Part shown: positions 18,389 to 26,411 of the stretch, piece by piece | Layout of the letters: each line of letters opens with the position of its first letter | Position numbering within the stretch: the stretch's first letter is position 1 | Source: Butyrivibrio sp. INlla18 | GTDB taxonomy: Bacteria > Bacillota > Clostridia > Lachnospirales > Lachnospiraceae | Direction of reading: 5' to 3' | NCBI RefSeq assembly: GCF_900103635.1 | Contig: NZ_FMXK01000003.1 | Coordinates: 186,001-250,000, forward strand | Length of the DNA: 64,000 nucleotides | Position numbers and translations under genes: made by a program | Notes under the pieces: model-generated | What the model saw: only the letters and a program-made list of their open reading frames with translations | Databases searched by the model: none | Told to the model about the DNA's origin: nothing

Positions 18389-18417
18389 TTGACATTTATT
18401 ATCAAAAAGAATATTCT
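18389..18417 (+). promoter_or_regulatory. Predicted feo promoter
   Basis: TTGACA (18389-18394) and TATTCT (18412-18417) are separated by 17 bp. The first of four GTTAG-N6-CTAAC-type boxes begins 8 bp downstream of the -10. Confidence 0.65.
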
Positions 18418-18425
18418 ATACATGA

Positions 18426-18542
18426 GTTAGCAAAGGGTAACAAGCGAATATAGATTTAAAGGCGTTTTATCGAATGTTAGTTATATCTAACTACGAAATA
18501 TAGTTAGCAATTACTAACGCGTGCGGGTTAGCTAAGCCTAAC
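18426..18542. promoter_or_regulatory. Array of DtxR-box-like palindromes upstream of feoA
   Basis: Four copies of a 16-bp dyad GTTAG-N6-CTAAC lie at 18426-18441 (one arm mismatch), 18476-18491, 18503-18518 and 18527-18542. The last, GGTTAGCTAAGCCTAACTT, closely resembles the DtxR/IdeR operator (TTAGGTTAGSCTAACCTAA). The last copy ends 24 bp before the feoA start. This predicts iron-dependent repression of feo by a DtxR-family protein encoded elsewhere. Confidence 0.8.
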
Positions 18543-18566
18543 TTATGAATATGAAAAGGGGTGAAT

Positions 18567-18779
18567 ATGATGCCTATAACAATGGCTGATATTGGACAAC
18601 TAGTTACTATCAAAAAGATCACAGGAACAGATGAAGTCAAGCAGCACCTTGCTGTCCTTGGATTTGTTGCTGGTGAGAAGGTTAACGTTGTGAATAAGAA
18701 TGGTGGAAATATGATTGTTAATGTTAAAGACAGTCGTATAGCTCTTGATAAGAGCCTTGCAAACCGCATTTTTATCTAA
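18567..18779 (+). CDS. feoA: FeoA-domain protein (first copy)
   Basis: Small SH3-like FeoA protein of about 70 residues. The body reads DIGQLVTIKKITGTDEVKQH, then LAVLGFVAGEKVNVVNKNGG, the usual FeoA order. The SD-like AAGGGGTGA precedes the ATG at 18567; ATG codons at 18570 or 18585 are alternatives. FeoA proteins assist the FeoB ferrous-iron transporter in the cytoplasm. Two feoA copies in front of feoB are common in Clostridia. Confidence 0.88.
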   Translation: MMPITMADIGQLVTIKKITGTDEVKQHLAVLGFVAGEKVNVVNKNGGNMIVNVKDSRIALDKSLANRIFI

Positions 18780-18809
18780 ATACATATTTGAAGGGAGAAT
18801 TGAGATTCA

Positions 18810-19031
18810 ATGAAGACATTAAAAGATGTTGAAATTGGAAAAACAGCTACAGTTGTAAAGCTGCATGGGGAAGGACCTACAAGACGCCGTATCATGGATA
18901 TGGGTCTTACTAAGGGCGCAGAAGTTTATGTGAGAAAGGTAGCACCTCTTGGTGATCCTATCGAGCTTACTGTACGCGGCTATGAGCTGTCTGTTCGTAA
19001 AGCTGATGCTGAGTTTGTTGAGGTTGAGTAA
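18810..19031 (+). CDS. feoA: FeoA ferrous iron transport accessory protein (second copy)
   Basis: FeoA of 73 residues with the typical phrases GEGPTRRRIMDMGLTKGAEV and LGDPIELTVRGYELSVRK. The start follows AAGGGAGAA. It lies 30 bp after the first feoA and 60 bp before feoB, so it is part of the same transcript. It is more canonical than the first copy and is the likely main FeoB partner. Confidence 0.93.
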   Translation: MKTLKDVEIGKTATVVKLHGEGPTRRRIMDMGLTKGAEVYVRKVAPLGDPIELTVRGYELSVRKADAEFVEVE

Positions 19032-19091
19032 GATTTTTTGCACACATGTAAGCGTGGGCTAACAAGAAAAAGTTTATTTTAGGAGGCAGAA

Positions 19092-21380
19092 ATGGAAATC
19101 AAGATTGCTTTAGCGGGTAATCCTAACAGTGGTAAGACCACTTTATTTAATGATTTGACAGGTAGCAGGCAGTATGTTGGTAACTGGCCAGGTGTTACAG
19201 TAGAAAAGAAGGAAGGTAAGCTTAAGGGTGCCGAGTACAAGGATGTAGTTATTCAGGATCTTCCTGGTATCTATTCTCTTTCACCATATACACTTGAGGA
19301 AGTTGTTTCTCGTACATATCTTGTAACTGAGAAGCCAGACGCTATCATCAATATCGTTGATGGTACTAATATCGAGCGTAACCTTTATCTTACAACACAG
19401 CTCCTTGAGCTTAACATCCCTATGGTAGTTGCTCTTAATATGATGGACCTTGTTCGTAAGAATGGTGACCAGATCGATGTAAAGGCTCTTTCAGATGCTC
19501 TTGGATGCGAGGTTGTTGAGCTTTCAGCACTTAAGAGCGAGGGTACAGATGCTCTTGTTAAAAAAGCTGTTGACCTAGCAAAGAACAAGAAAAAGGCTGA
19601 AGCCAAGGAAGTGATTACTGGCGAAGCTAAGGCAGCTGTAGAAAAGATTGAAGAGATCTTAAAGGGTTCAGTTGATGATAACTTCCTTAGATGGAATGCA
19701 ATCAAGGCTTTTGAGCGTGATGAGAAGGCTATGGAAGCTCTTGAGCTCTCTGCAGCTAGAAAGTCTGAGATCGAAGAAGTTATCAAGGCTTGCGAGAAAT
19801 CACTTGATGATGATTCTGAGTCTATCATTACTAATGAGAGATATACATATATTACAGGCGTAACATCAAAGGCAGTTAAAAAAGGACGTGCAAAGGGCGA
19901 ACTTTCTGTATCAGATAAGATCGATAAGATTGTAACTAACAGAATCCTTGGCCTCCCAATCTTTGCTCTTGTTATGTTCCTTATCTACGCAATTGCAATG
20001 GGTGGTTGGAGCGTATCAATTGGTACAAGAGCTACTGATTTTACAAATGACGTTATCTTTGGCGAGTGGGTTCCAGGATTCTTTGATACTCTTCTTGGTG
20101 CTCTTCACGTAGAAGAGGGAACAGTTCTTTACGGACTGATTCAGGATGGTATCGTAGCAGGTGTTGGAGCTGTTATTGGTTTCGTACCTCAGATGTTAGT
20201 TCTTTTCCTCCTCCTCTCAATCCTTGAGGATATCGGATATATGGCTCGTGTAGCATTCGTTATGGACCGTATCTTCCGTCAGTTTGGTCTTTCAGGTAAG
20301 TCATTTATCCCTTGCCTTGTTGCAACAGGATGTGGTGTTCCTGGTGTTATGGCCAGCCGTACAATTGAGAATGAGCGTGATCGTAAGATGACTCTTATGA
20401 CAACAACATTTATGCCATGCGGAGCTAAGCTTCCTATCATTGGACTTATTGCAGGTGCCGTATTTGGTGGATCACCACTTATCGCTGCATCAGCTTACTT
20501 CATTGGTATTGGCTCAATCATTCTTTCAGGTATCATCCTTAAGAAATTCAAGGCATTTGCTGGAATGCCAGCACCATTTGTTATGGAACTTCCTGCATAC
20601 CATGTTCCTTCATGTGTAGGTGTTCTCAGAGCTACATGGGAGCGTGGATGGTCATTCATTAAGAGAGCTGGATCAGTTATCGTTATTTCTTCAATCATTA
20701 TCTGGTTCTTATCAGCATTTGGTACAGTAAATGGACACTTTGGACTTGTTGATAATCTCTTTGAAGATGAGACAGTAATTACAGATGAGTATGTGGCAGA
20801 GCTTGCAGACAAGATGGACATTCCAGAAGAAGATGTAAACGCTATGGATGCTTCACTTCTTGCAAGCGTTGGTAATGCAGTATCTTTTGTATTTAAGCCA
20901 CTTGGATTTGGCAATTGGAAGCCTACAGTAGCAACAGTTACTGGTCTGGTAGCAAAAGAGGAAGTTGTAGGAACTTTCGGTGTTCTTTATGCTTATGATG
21001 ATGCAGAAGAGGAACTTGGCGAAGAAGGTGAGCAGATCTGGGAGAGAGTAGCAGCAGATTACACACCAATCGCAGCATTCTCATTTATGATCTTTAACCT
21101 CCTTTGTGCTCCATGCTTTGCAGCAATCGGTGCTATCAAGCGTGAGATGAACAATGCAAAGTGGACATGGGCAGCAATTGGTTACATGACAGTTTGGGCA
21201 TATGTACTTGCACTTATCGTTTATAATTTAGGTGGACTTATTGTTGGAGAAGTTGCATTCGGTTTTGGAACTATCGTAGCAGTGATCCTTCTTGGAACAC
21301 TTCTTTACCTCCTTTTCAGAAAGGGCTATGTAGCTTCAGAAAACGAAGGCAGAGAAATGGCTGTAAAGGCTAATGCATAA
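19092..21380 (+). CDS. feoB: Ferrous iron transporter FeoB
   Basis: Fe2+ transporter of 762 residues. An N-terminal G domain carries G1 GNPNSGKT (residues 9-16), the switch phrase YVGNWPGVTVEKKEG, G3 DLPGIYSL and G4 NMMD. A helical region follows to about 280, then the membrane domain with two Gate motifs (GCGVPGVMASRTI and FMPCGAKLPII). An AGGAGG site precedes it. It is the core of the iron island. A long palindromic region with terminator features follows. Confidence 0.95.
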   Translation: MEIKIALAGNPNSGKTTLFNDLTGSRQYVGNWPGVTVEKKEGKLKGAEYKDVVIQDLPGIYSLSPYTLEEVVSRTYLVTEKPDAIINIVDGTNIERNLYLTTQLLELNIPMVVALNMMDLVRKNGDQIDVKALSDALGCEVVELSALKSEGTDALVKKAVDLAKNKKKAEAKEVITGEAKAAVEKIEEILKGSVDDNFLRWNAIKAFERDEKAMEALELSAARKSEIEEVIKACEKSLDDDSESIITNERYTYITGVTSKAVKKGRAKGELSVSDKIDKIVTNRILGLPIFALVMFLIYAIAMGGWSVSIGTRATDFTNDVIFGEWVPGFFDTLLGALHVEEGTVLYGLIQDGIVAGVGAVIGFVPQMLVLFLLLSILEDIGYMARVAFVMDRIFRQFGLSGKSFIPCLVATGCGVPGVMASRTIENERDRKMTLMTTTFMPCGAKLPIIGLIAGAVFGGSPLIAASAYFIGIGSIILSGIILKKFKAFAGMPAPFVMELPAYHVPSCVGVLRATWERGWSFIKRAGSVIVISSIIIWFLSAFGTVNGHFGLVDNLFEDETVITDEYVAELADKMDIPEEDVNAMDASLLASVGNAVSFVFKPLGFGNWKPTVATVTGLVAKEEVVGTFGVLYAYDDAEEELGEEGEQIWERVAADYTPIAAFSFMIFNLLCAPCFAAIGAIKREMNNAKWTWAAIGYMTVWAYVLALIVYNLGGLIVGEVAFGFGTIVAVILLGTLLYLLFRKGYVASENEGREMAVKANA

Positions 21381-21390
21381 AGGCTATGAA

Positions 21391-21534
21391 TGATTTTTGC
21401 GGAATACATATTCCACTTGGATGACGCTTTCGCTTGGTAAAAAACGTAACGGACACTAAGGCACTAAAAAACAGTGCCTAAGTGCCGACGTTTTTTAACA
21501 CATCCTCGTGAAATATGTATTTCCTGCAAAATTG
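21391..21534. repeat. 140-bp imperfect palindrome with terminator core after feoB
   Basis: The outer arms GATTTTTGCGGAATACATA... and ...TATGTATTTCCTGCAAAAT pair with few mismatches. Inside is a second hairpin (21439-21496) with AAAAAACGT/ACGTTTTTT ends and a CACTAAGGCACT/AGTGCCTAAGTG core. The inner part can act as a terminator in both directions; the outer arms are unexplained. The rest of the gap to 21686 shows no gene. Confidence 0.7.
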
Positions 21535-21686
21535 TATATAAGTCTTAGATTTGCTAATAAGAATTACTGCTTATATATAATGAAAACCAGAAAATAGGCA
21601 GAAATGATAAGCTTTAATAAGAACAAGATTAAGAAATGAAAGTGTAATATATTTAAAGCTCTGGGATGTACTAGAAAGGAGCGAAT

Positions 21687-21866
21687 ATGGCGACAATTAT
21701 AGGAAATGCAGTAGCAATACTGTTCGTAGGTGTACTTGTATATATTTGTGGAAAGAATGTTTTAGGCCAGATCAAATCTGGTGGATGTGCAGGATGTTCT
21801 GGTGGATGTAATGGTCACTGTTCAGGATGTAGTAGTTGCGGTACAGAGCATAGAACCAAGAAGTAA
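21687..21866 (+). CDS. FeoB-associated Cys-rich membrane protein
   Basis: A 59-residue protein: one N-terminal membrane helix (residues about 4-20), KNVLGQIKSG, then a Gly/Cys-rich tail with seven Cys residues in GC/CSGC-type repeats, ending in a basic HRTKK. This is the layout of the FeoB-associated Cys-rich peptides found after feoB in Firmicutes. The start ATG follows AAAGGAGCG. Role in metal handling is inferred from position and Cys content. Confidence 0.88.
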   Translation: MATIIGNAVAILFVGVLVYICGKNVLGQIKSGGCAGCSGGCNGHCSGCSSCGTEHRTKK

Positions 21867-21896
21867 GCAGTTCGAAAAAGTATAAGGACAAAGCTT

Positions 21897-22160
21897 ATGT
21901 ATAAGACGACAGTTAAGATAGATGGCATGATGTGCTCCATGTGTGAGACACATATCAAAGAAACAATTAGAAAGACATTTCCATCTGCAAAGAAGGTTAC
22001 AGCTAGTTGCAAAAAGAAAGAAGCAACCTTTATTACAGATGATGTGATAGATTTAAGTATTTTGGGAGATTCTATAGATAGAACCGGTTATCATTATCTG
22101 GATTCTGAGACTATACCTTATGACAAGAAGGGCGTATTTGATTTTTGGCAGCACAGATAA
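21897..22160 (+). CDS. Heavy-metal-associated (HMA) domain protein
   Basis: CopZ-like metal-binding protein of 87 residues. Its fold starts KTTVKIDGMMCSMCETH, with the MxCxxC metal site at Cys13 and Cys16. A C-terminal extension of about 20 residues (ETIPYDKKGVFDFWQHR) is not typical of the domain. It follows the Cys-rich peptide by 30 bp and precedes a Fur-like gene by 12 bp, so it is probably a metal chaperone or sensor of the same transcript. Confidence 0.85.
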   Translation: MYKTTVKIDGMMCSMCETHIKETIRKTFPSAKKVTASCKKKEATFITDDVIDLSILGDSIDRTGYHYLDSETIPYDKKGVFDFWQHR

Positions 22161-22172
22161 GGGGAGTAAAGT

Positions 22173-22412
22173 ATGAGTAGTGAACAGGTAATCGACAGAC
22201 TTAAAGATAACGGCTGCCGTATCACCAAGCAGCGAAGACTTATAGTTGATGTGATAATGGGCAATGACCACAGCTCCTGTAAGGACATTTATTATCAGGT
22301 AATGGCCAAGGACAAGACTGTAGGAATGGCCACAGTTTACAGGATGATCAGAGTTCTTGAGGACATCGGAGTAGTTAACAGGATCGATATGATCGAGATC
22401 AATAATGAATAA
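22173..22412 (+). CDS. Short Fur-family protein, DNA-binding domain only
   Basis: Protein of 79 residues matching the N-terminal winged helix of Fur regulators (GCRITKQRRLIVDVIM, MATVYRMIRVLEDIGVVNRID). It stops soon after the wing. Full-length Fur is about 140 residues, so the C-terminal dimerisation and most of the metal-binding domain are absent. No remnant is seen in the 80 bases downstream, which hold a terminator. The start follows GGGGAG. Whether it binds DNA alone or needs a partner is unknown. Confidence 0.82.
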   Translation: MSSEQVIDRLKDNGCRITKQRRLIVDVIMGNDHSSCKDIYYQVMAKDKTVGMATVYRMIRVLEDIGVVNRIDMIEINNE

Positions 22413-22421
22413 AGCATCACG

Positions 22422-22456
22422 AAGGGCATGGACTAGGCACCATGTCCTTTTCTTTG
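22422..22456 (+). terminator. Terminator closing the iron island
   Basis: The stem GGGCATGG/CCATGTCC (one G-T pair) is followed by TTTTCTTT. Confidence 0.75.
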
Positions 22457-22490
22457 ACTTTTTTTAGCATCATCATTTATTATTTGTTTT

Positions 22491-23438
22491 ATGAATAGCG
22501 ATTATAGAGAACTTTTTTATACAGTTACAACTGAAGATGGACCAATGCTAGCCCGTGATATCATGCAGCAAAGGATGAAGTTATCAAGTAGAGAGATCAC
22601 TCGCTGTAAGCTTTTTGAGGATGGCGTTATGTGTCATGATGCAGGAAATTCTGATCCTTTGGGGAAAAGAGCTATCTTTTTAAAAGATGAGCTTATGGTG
22701 GGCGATACGTTATATGTGCGAATCTATGAAGATATAGATAATGGTTCAGAGATCATTCCAAGCGATCATCCTCTTGACATTGTTTATGAGGATGAAGACC
22801 TTATTGTGATCAACAAGCCAGGAAATATGGTGGTTCATCCATCCTATTGCCACTACACTGATTCACTTAGTAATTACCTTGCGGGCTACTACAAAAAGAC
22901 TGGGCAGAACCACGTCATGAGAGTCATAGGCCGCCTTGATAGAGAGACCTCAGGGCTTCTAATATTTGCCAAGAACAGGCATAGTGCAGCTCTTTTATCT
23001 GATCAGTGCATGAACATGTCCAGGAGAAAAGAGTATGTGGCTCTCTGTGAGGGCATGTTTGCGGAAAAAGAAGGCACGGTAAATGAGCCAATCTGGGAAA
23101 ATCCAAAAGAGAAAATGATAAGAGAAGTACGTCCTGATGGGAAAGAAGCCATTACTCATTATAGAGTGGTTCAGCAATTTGATGACTTTGCCATGGTAAG
23201 GCTGGTTCTTGATACTGGAAGAACCCATCAGATCAGAGTTCATATGTCTTATCTTGGACATCCTCTTTTGGGTGATAGTCTTTATGGAAAAGAGATATCA
23301 AATAACCACGGGATGGAGCGTGCAGCCCTTCATGCTGCACATTTGGAATTCTTACAGCCAATAACAAATGAGGCTCTTTCCTTTGAAGCTGAGCTTCCTG
23401 AAGATATGAAAAATGCAATATCACTTGTATCGAACTAA
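22491..23438 (+). CDS. RluA-family 23S rRNA pseudouridine synthase
   Basis: Protein of 315 residues. The N-terminal 90 residues are S4-like, and the catalytic domain has the RluA motif GRLDRETSGLLIFAK near residues 145-160, with the catalytic Asp in RLD. Later motifs are EYVALCEG and TGRTHQIRVHMSYLGHPLLGDSLYG. It isomerises uridine to pseudouridine in rRNA or tRNA; the target site cannot be assigned. No clear ribosome site precedes the ATG. Confidence 0.9.
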   Translation: MNSDYRELFYTVTTEDGPMLARDIMQQRMKLSSREITRCKLFEDGVMCHDAGNSDPLGKRAIFLKDELMVGDTLYVRIYEDIDNGSEIIPSDHPLDIVYEDEDLIVINKPGNMVVHPSYCHYTDSLSNYLAGYYKKTGQNHVMRVIGRLDRETSGLLIFAKNRHSAALLSDQCMNMSRRKEYVALCEGMFAEKEGTVNEPIWENPKEKMIREVRPDGKEAITHYRVVQQFDDFAMVRLVLDTGRTHQIRVHMSYLGHPLLGDSLYGKEISNNHGMERAALHAAHLEFLQPITNEALSFEAELPEDMKNAISLVSN

Positions 23439-23459
23439 TGTTTGTAATATTATGTTTAT

Positions 23460-24764
23460 ATGAATCAAGTTGATGCAAGTAAGTACGACAACATCATATT
23501 TCATGTGGACGTCAACTCTGCATTTTTGTCCTGGTCTGCTCTAAAAAAGCTAGAGGAAGAGCCAGGAAGCGTTGATCTGCGCACAATTCCATCGGCTGTT
23601 GGAGGAGATGTTAAGACTAGGCATGGCATCATAACAGCTAAGTCTATACCTGCCAAGAAGTACGGCATTGTTACAGGTGAGCCTGTTGTTAAGGCACTTC
23701 AGAAGTGTCCAAAGCTTGTTATGGTTAGGGGAGACTTTGCTACTTATCGCAGATTTTCACATGCTTTCATCGAGATACTTAGGAAATATGCACCTACTAT
23801 CCAGCAGGTATCTATAGATGAGGCATTTATGGATATGACAGGTACTAGGTCTGTTTACAAAGACCTTGAGACGCCAGAAGAGCCTTTCCCTATCTGCGTA
23901 GCCAGAAAGCTCAAGGACGAGATCAGAGATACTCTTGGCTTTACTGTAAATGTAGGCATTTCCTGCAATAAGCTCCTTGCCAAGATGGCAAGTGATTTTA
24001 CCAAGCCAGACAGGATACATACTCTTTTTCCAGAGGAAATACCTGAGAAGATGTGGCCACTTCCTATAGGAGATCTCTTTGGCTGCGGCAAGGCAACAGC
24101 AGAGAGACTTAAAAGTGTTGGCATCAAGACAATTGGGGACGCAGCCGGGGCTGATCCCATATTTATCACAAATATCCTTGGTGAAAATGGCGGAGCCTAT
24201 ATCTACGCCAGTGCCAACGGCATAGGTAGTACCAATGTCTCAGGAGAGTACGATGATGCCAAGAGCTATTCCAATGAGACCACAATTTCTTTTGACCTTA
24301 ATTCTGATAATTATGATTCAGAGATCATACCTATACTAAGGCATCTTTCAGAAAGCGTATCAAACCGCCTAAAAAGAGATGAAGTCTATGGCAGAACAGT
24401 TACCGTTTCTGTTAAGACAACAGATTTTAAACGCCATTCTTGCCAGATGCAGATTGAAAGTTCCATTAACGATACAGACAAGATCCTTCGCTACGCAAAG
24501 GAACTATCAGACAAGCTCCTTCTTGGGGATGACGGCCTTTTTATCAAAGGCTATGCTGTTCGTCTTGTAGGCGTAGGCGTCACCAAACTCGATGACGGTT
24601 CCTATCGTCAGATGAATCTTTTTGATGACTTTAAGGAAATAAAAGATGTTTCATCTGCAATCAAATCTACAGCTATTTCCGATGAAAAGCGCAAGAAGCT
24701 TGATGAAATGACAAGAAAGTTAAATGATGCCTTCGGAAAAGATACTATTCACAAGGGAATATAG
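23460..24764 (+). CDS. dinB: Y-family DNA polymerase IV
   Basis: Translesion polymerase of 434 residues. Catalytic carboxylates are Asp17 in FHVDVNSAFLSW and Asp120/Glu121 in SIDEAFMD. GISCNKLLAKMASDFTKPD and the helix-hairpin region FGCGKATAERLKSVGIKTIGD are present, with a little-finger domain from about residue 260. A C-terminal Gln-containing segment, RQMNLFDDF, resembles a sliding-clamp-binding motif. Acts in DNA damage tolerance. It lies 21 bp after the rluA-type gene with no obvious ribosome site. No terminator is seen directly behind it. Confidence 0.92.
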   Translation: MNQVDASKYDNIIFHVDVNSAFLSWSALKKLEEEPGSVDLRTIPSAVGGDVKTRHGIITAKSIPAKKYGIVTGEPVVKALQKCPKLVMVRGDFATYRRFSHAFIEILRKYAPTIQQVSIDEAFMDMTGTRSVYKDLETPEEPFPICVARKLKDEIRDTLGFTVNVGISCNKLLAKMASDFTKPDRIHTLFPEEIPEKMWPLPIGDLFGCGKATAERLKSVGIKTIGDAAGADPIFITNILGENGGAYIYASANGIGSTNVSGEYDDAKSYSNETTISFDLNSDNYDSEIIPILRHLSESVSNRLKRDEVYGRTVTVSVKTTDFKRHSCQMQIESSINDTDKILRYAKELSDKLLLGDDGLFIKGYAVRLVGVGVTKLDDGSYRQMNLFDDFKEIKDVSSAIKSTAISDEKRKKLDEMTRKLNDAFGKDTIHKGI

Positions 24765-24866
24765 GAAAGTTGTGAGCAGCATTTTACGTCTATAATACTT
24801 GTCTATTAGATATTGACATAGTGTATTTGAGAGGGATTACGCTTAATTCGAGCTTATTCTTGATAA

Positions 24867-25079
24867 GACGTAAAGTAATTTGATGATTTAAGTCTATAGT
24901 GATTGTTCTACTGATGAGACGTAAAATAAATTGATGATTTAAGTCTATAGTGATTGTTTTACTGAAAAGACGTAATATATTTTCATTTTTTACGTCAGGA
25001 TAGTGTGTTATTGGTAGAGAGACGTAAATGAATATTTGAAAATACGCCATCAACTAGAAAATATAGCAAACAGGCGTAA
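24867..25079. repeat. Degenerate tandem repeat, period about 51 bp
   Basis: GACGTAA starts at 24867, 24918, 24969 and 25021, and GGCGTAA at 25073, with spacings of 51, 51, 52 and 52 bp. The first two units are about 90% identical and share TTGATGATTTAAGTCTATAG; later units keep mainly the GACGTAA head. The period being a multiple of three produces a spurious repetitive minus-strand frame. The sequence is A/T-rich with no coding signal. Confidence 0.85.
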
Positions 25080-25121
25080 AAATATAATTCAGATTACATC
25101 TCACACATTATTATGTATTTT

Positions 25122-25159
25122 AAAAGACATCTTTCATAAATACAGAAAGATGTCTTTTT
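25122..25159. terminator. Hairpin with T-tract, bidirectional terminator candidate
   Basis: AAAAGACATCTTTC pairs with GAAAGATGTCTTTT across a nine-base loop, with A and T flanks on opposite sides. It may end both dinB readthrough and the minus-strand CPBP transcript. Confidence 0.75.
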
Positions 25160-25187
25160 GATTTTGCGGAATGTTATTAATCACAGT

Positions 25188-25390
25188 CAGTATAAGCTTG
25201 GTGAAACTTAGCCGCCGCGATTTATTTTTTGTAGTTATTGCGTAGAGCATACGTTTTCTTAAGCCTATCCCCTACAAAAAATATCGGAGCGGAGGATGAG
25301 TTTTACCAACTTATACGTCCGTAATCAACAACCTACCGGGAAGCCATTCAACCTACCGGGAAGCCATTCAACCTACCGGGAAACCAATTA
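25188..25390. repeat. Hairpin element with CCGG-rich 20-bp tandem tail (copy C)
   Basis: A hairpin spans 25188-25316 (CAGTATAAG ... CTTATACG, with an inner stem ATTTTTTGTAG/CTACAAAAAAT and GCGAT/ATCGG-type pairs). Its right end runs into ACGTCCGTAATCAACA and then three head-to-tail 20-bp units, ACCTACCGGGAAGCCATTCA (25331, 25351, 25371), the last diverging. The tail stops at the stop codon of the minus-strand CPBP gene. Ends and tail resemble the element at 32008-32250. Confidence 0.8.
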
Positions 25391-26305
25391 CTCTGCCCAG
25401 ATGTCTGTAGGCTTTTTGTGGTTCTTTTCTCCCCACCAGATTGTGAGTACGCAGCAGATGATAAGTACGATGCAAGCTACGATAGTTGACTCAACGCCGA
25501 AACCTACGTTGTATGCAAAACTGTCCTTAGCTGTTGCTGCGTCAAGCTTGAAGATTGAAAATGGTGAAACAATTCCACTATTTGGAAGTCCAAATAAAAT
25601 GTTCTGTGTAAAGTTCCATGCAGCATGTGCAGCCATTGGAAGCCAAATGCTGTCGCAGTAGTAAACAAAAAGCGCATAGCTTATTCCAACTAATACAATG
25701 TTTGCGATAGCAAGAGGAGTAACACCACTGTTGAAGATATGAAGGAAACCAAATAAAACGGCATTTCCTATGATGGCAACAGCAGGATGTCTGTAGCTCT
25801 TTCTAAGACGCTGATAGAGGAATCCTCTACACATAAGCTCTTCGGCTGATGACTGAATGAAGATGCATACAAAGATAAGAAGGACTCTAAGTGGCTGGAA
25901 TGAATCATAATAGATGAAGATATCTTTATGAAGTACAGCTACTAATATGCAGATAGCGTTTGTTCCAAATCCGATCAAAAGACCAAGTACAAGATGGAAG
26001 ATATTATTTCCTTTGCACTTTGTCCAAAGAGCCTTGTAAATAGGTCTGTTCCATTTGCACAAGAAATAAAGAAGGAATGCAGCCCAAATTCCCCAAAATG
26101 AGAAGTACTGAGCTGTGATCATAATATAATCATAGTTTTCTTTAGTTATAAAAGGAGCAAAGATAAGTGTTCCAAACTGACCTATCAGCTGACCTGCTAT
26201 TAAAAGGACAAGAGAAATAAGTGTTGGGAAGATAAAAATATCATTCCATTTAAAGTTATCATTGTGAATCTTCTGTAAGATATTAGGATTCTGATTTTCT
26301 GGCAT
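25388..26305 (-). CDS. CPBP-family intramembrane metalloprotease
   Basis: Protein of 305 residues from the ATG at 26305, which has GGAGGTGG at ideal spacing (an upstream in-frame ATG lies before this site). About eight hydrophobic spans are seen. The family (Abi/CAAX protease-like) motifs are present: EELMCRG near residue 155, a His in FGFLHIFNSG, and a late AAHAAWNF. Members cleave prenylated or other membrane substrates, or confer bacteriocin immunity; the role here is unknown. It is divergent from a sortase gene, sharing a roughly 100-bp promoter region. Confidence 0.87.
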   Translation of the reverse strand: MPENQNPNILQKIHNDNFKWNDIFIFPTLISLVLLIAGQLIGQFGTLIFAPFITKENYDYIMITAQYFSFWGIWAAFLLYFLCKWNRPIYKALWTKCKGNNIFHLVLGLLIGFGTNAICILVAVLHKDIFIYYDSFQPLRVLLIFVCIFIQSSAEELMCRGFLYQRLRKSYRHPAVAIIGNAVLFGFLHIFNSGVTPLAIANIVLVGISYALFVYYCDSIWLPMAAHAAWNFTQNILFGLPNSGIVSPFSIFKLDAATAKDSFAYNVGFGVESTIVACIVLIICCVLTIWWGEKNHKKPTDIWAE

Positions 26306-26351
26306 ATATCCACCTCCAATTTTTTTCATAACACTTTCCAATATAATACAT

Positions 26352-26380
26352 TTGTTTGAACCTTGTAAATAGATTATAAT
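26352..26380 (+). promoter_or_regulatory. Predicted promoter of the sortase gene
   Basis: TTGTTT (26352-26357) and TATAAT (26375-26380) are separated by 17 bp, 31 bp before the sortase start. Confidence 0.55.
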
Positions 26381-26411
26381 TAAGGAAACAAGCCATTCGG
26401 AGGGGGAATTT

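Noticed and set aside
24790-25053. Minus-strand frame of 87 codons with a 17-residue repeat
   Set aside because: The repeat follows from the 51-bp DNA period; there is no ribosome site and the composition is that of A/T-rich noncoding DNA.
25331-25390. Short direct repeats that could suggest a CRISPR array
   Set aside because: The 20-bp units are contiguous, with no variable spacers, and no cas genes are nearby.
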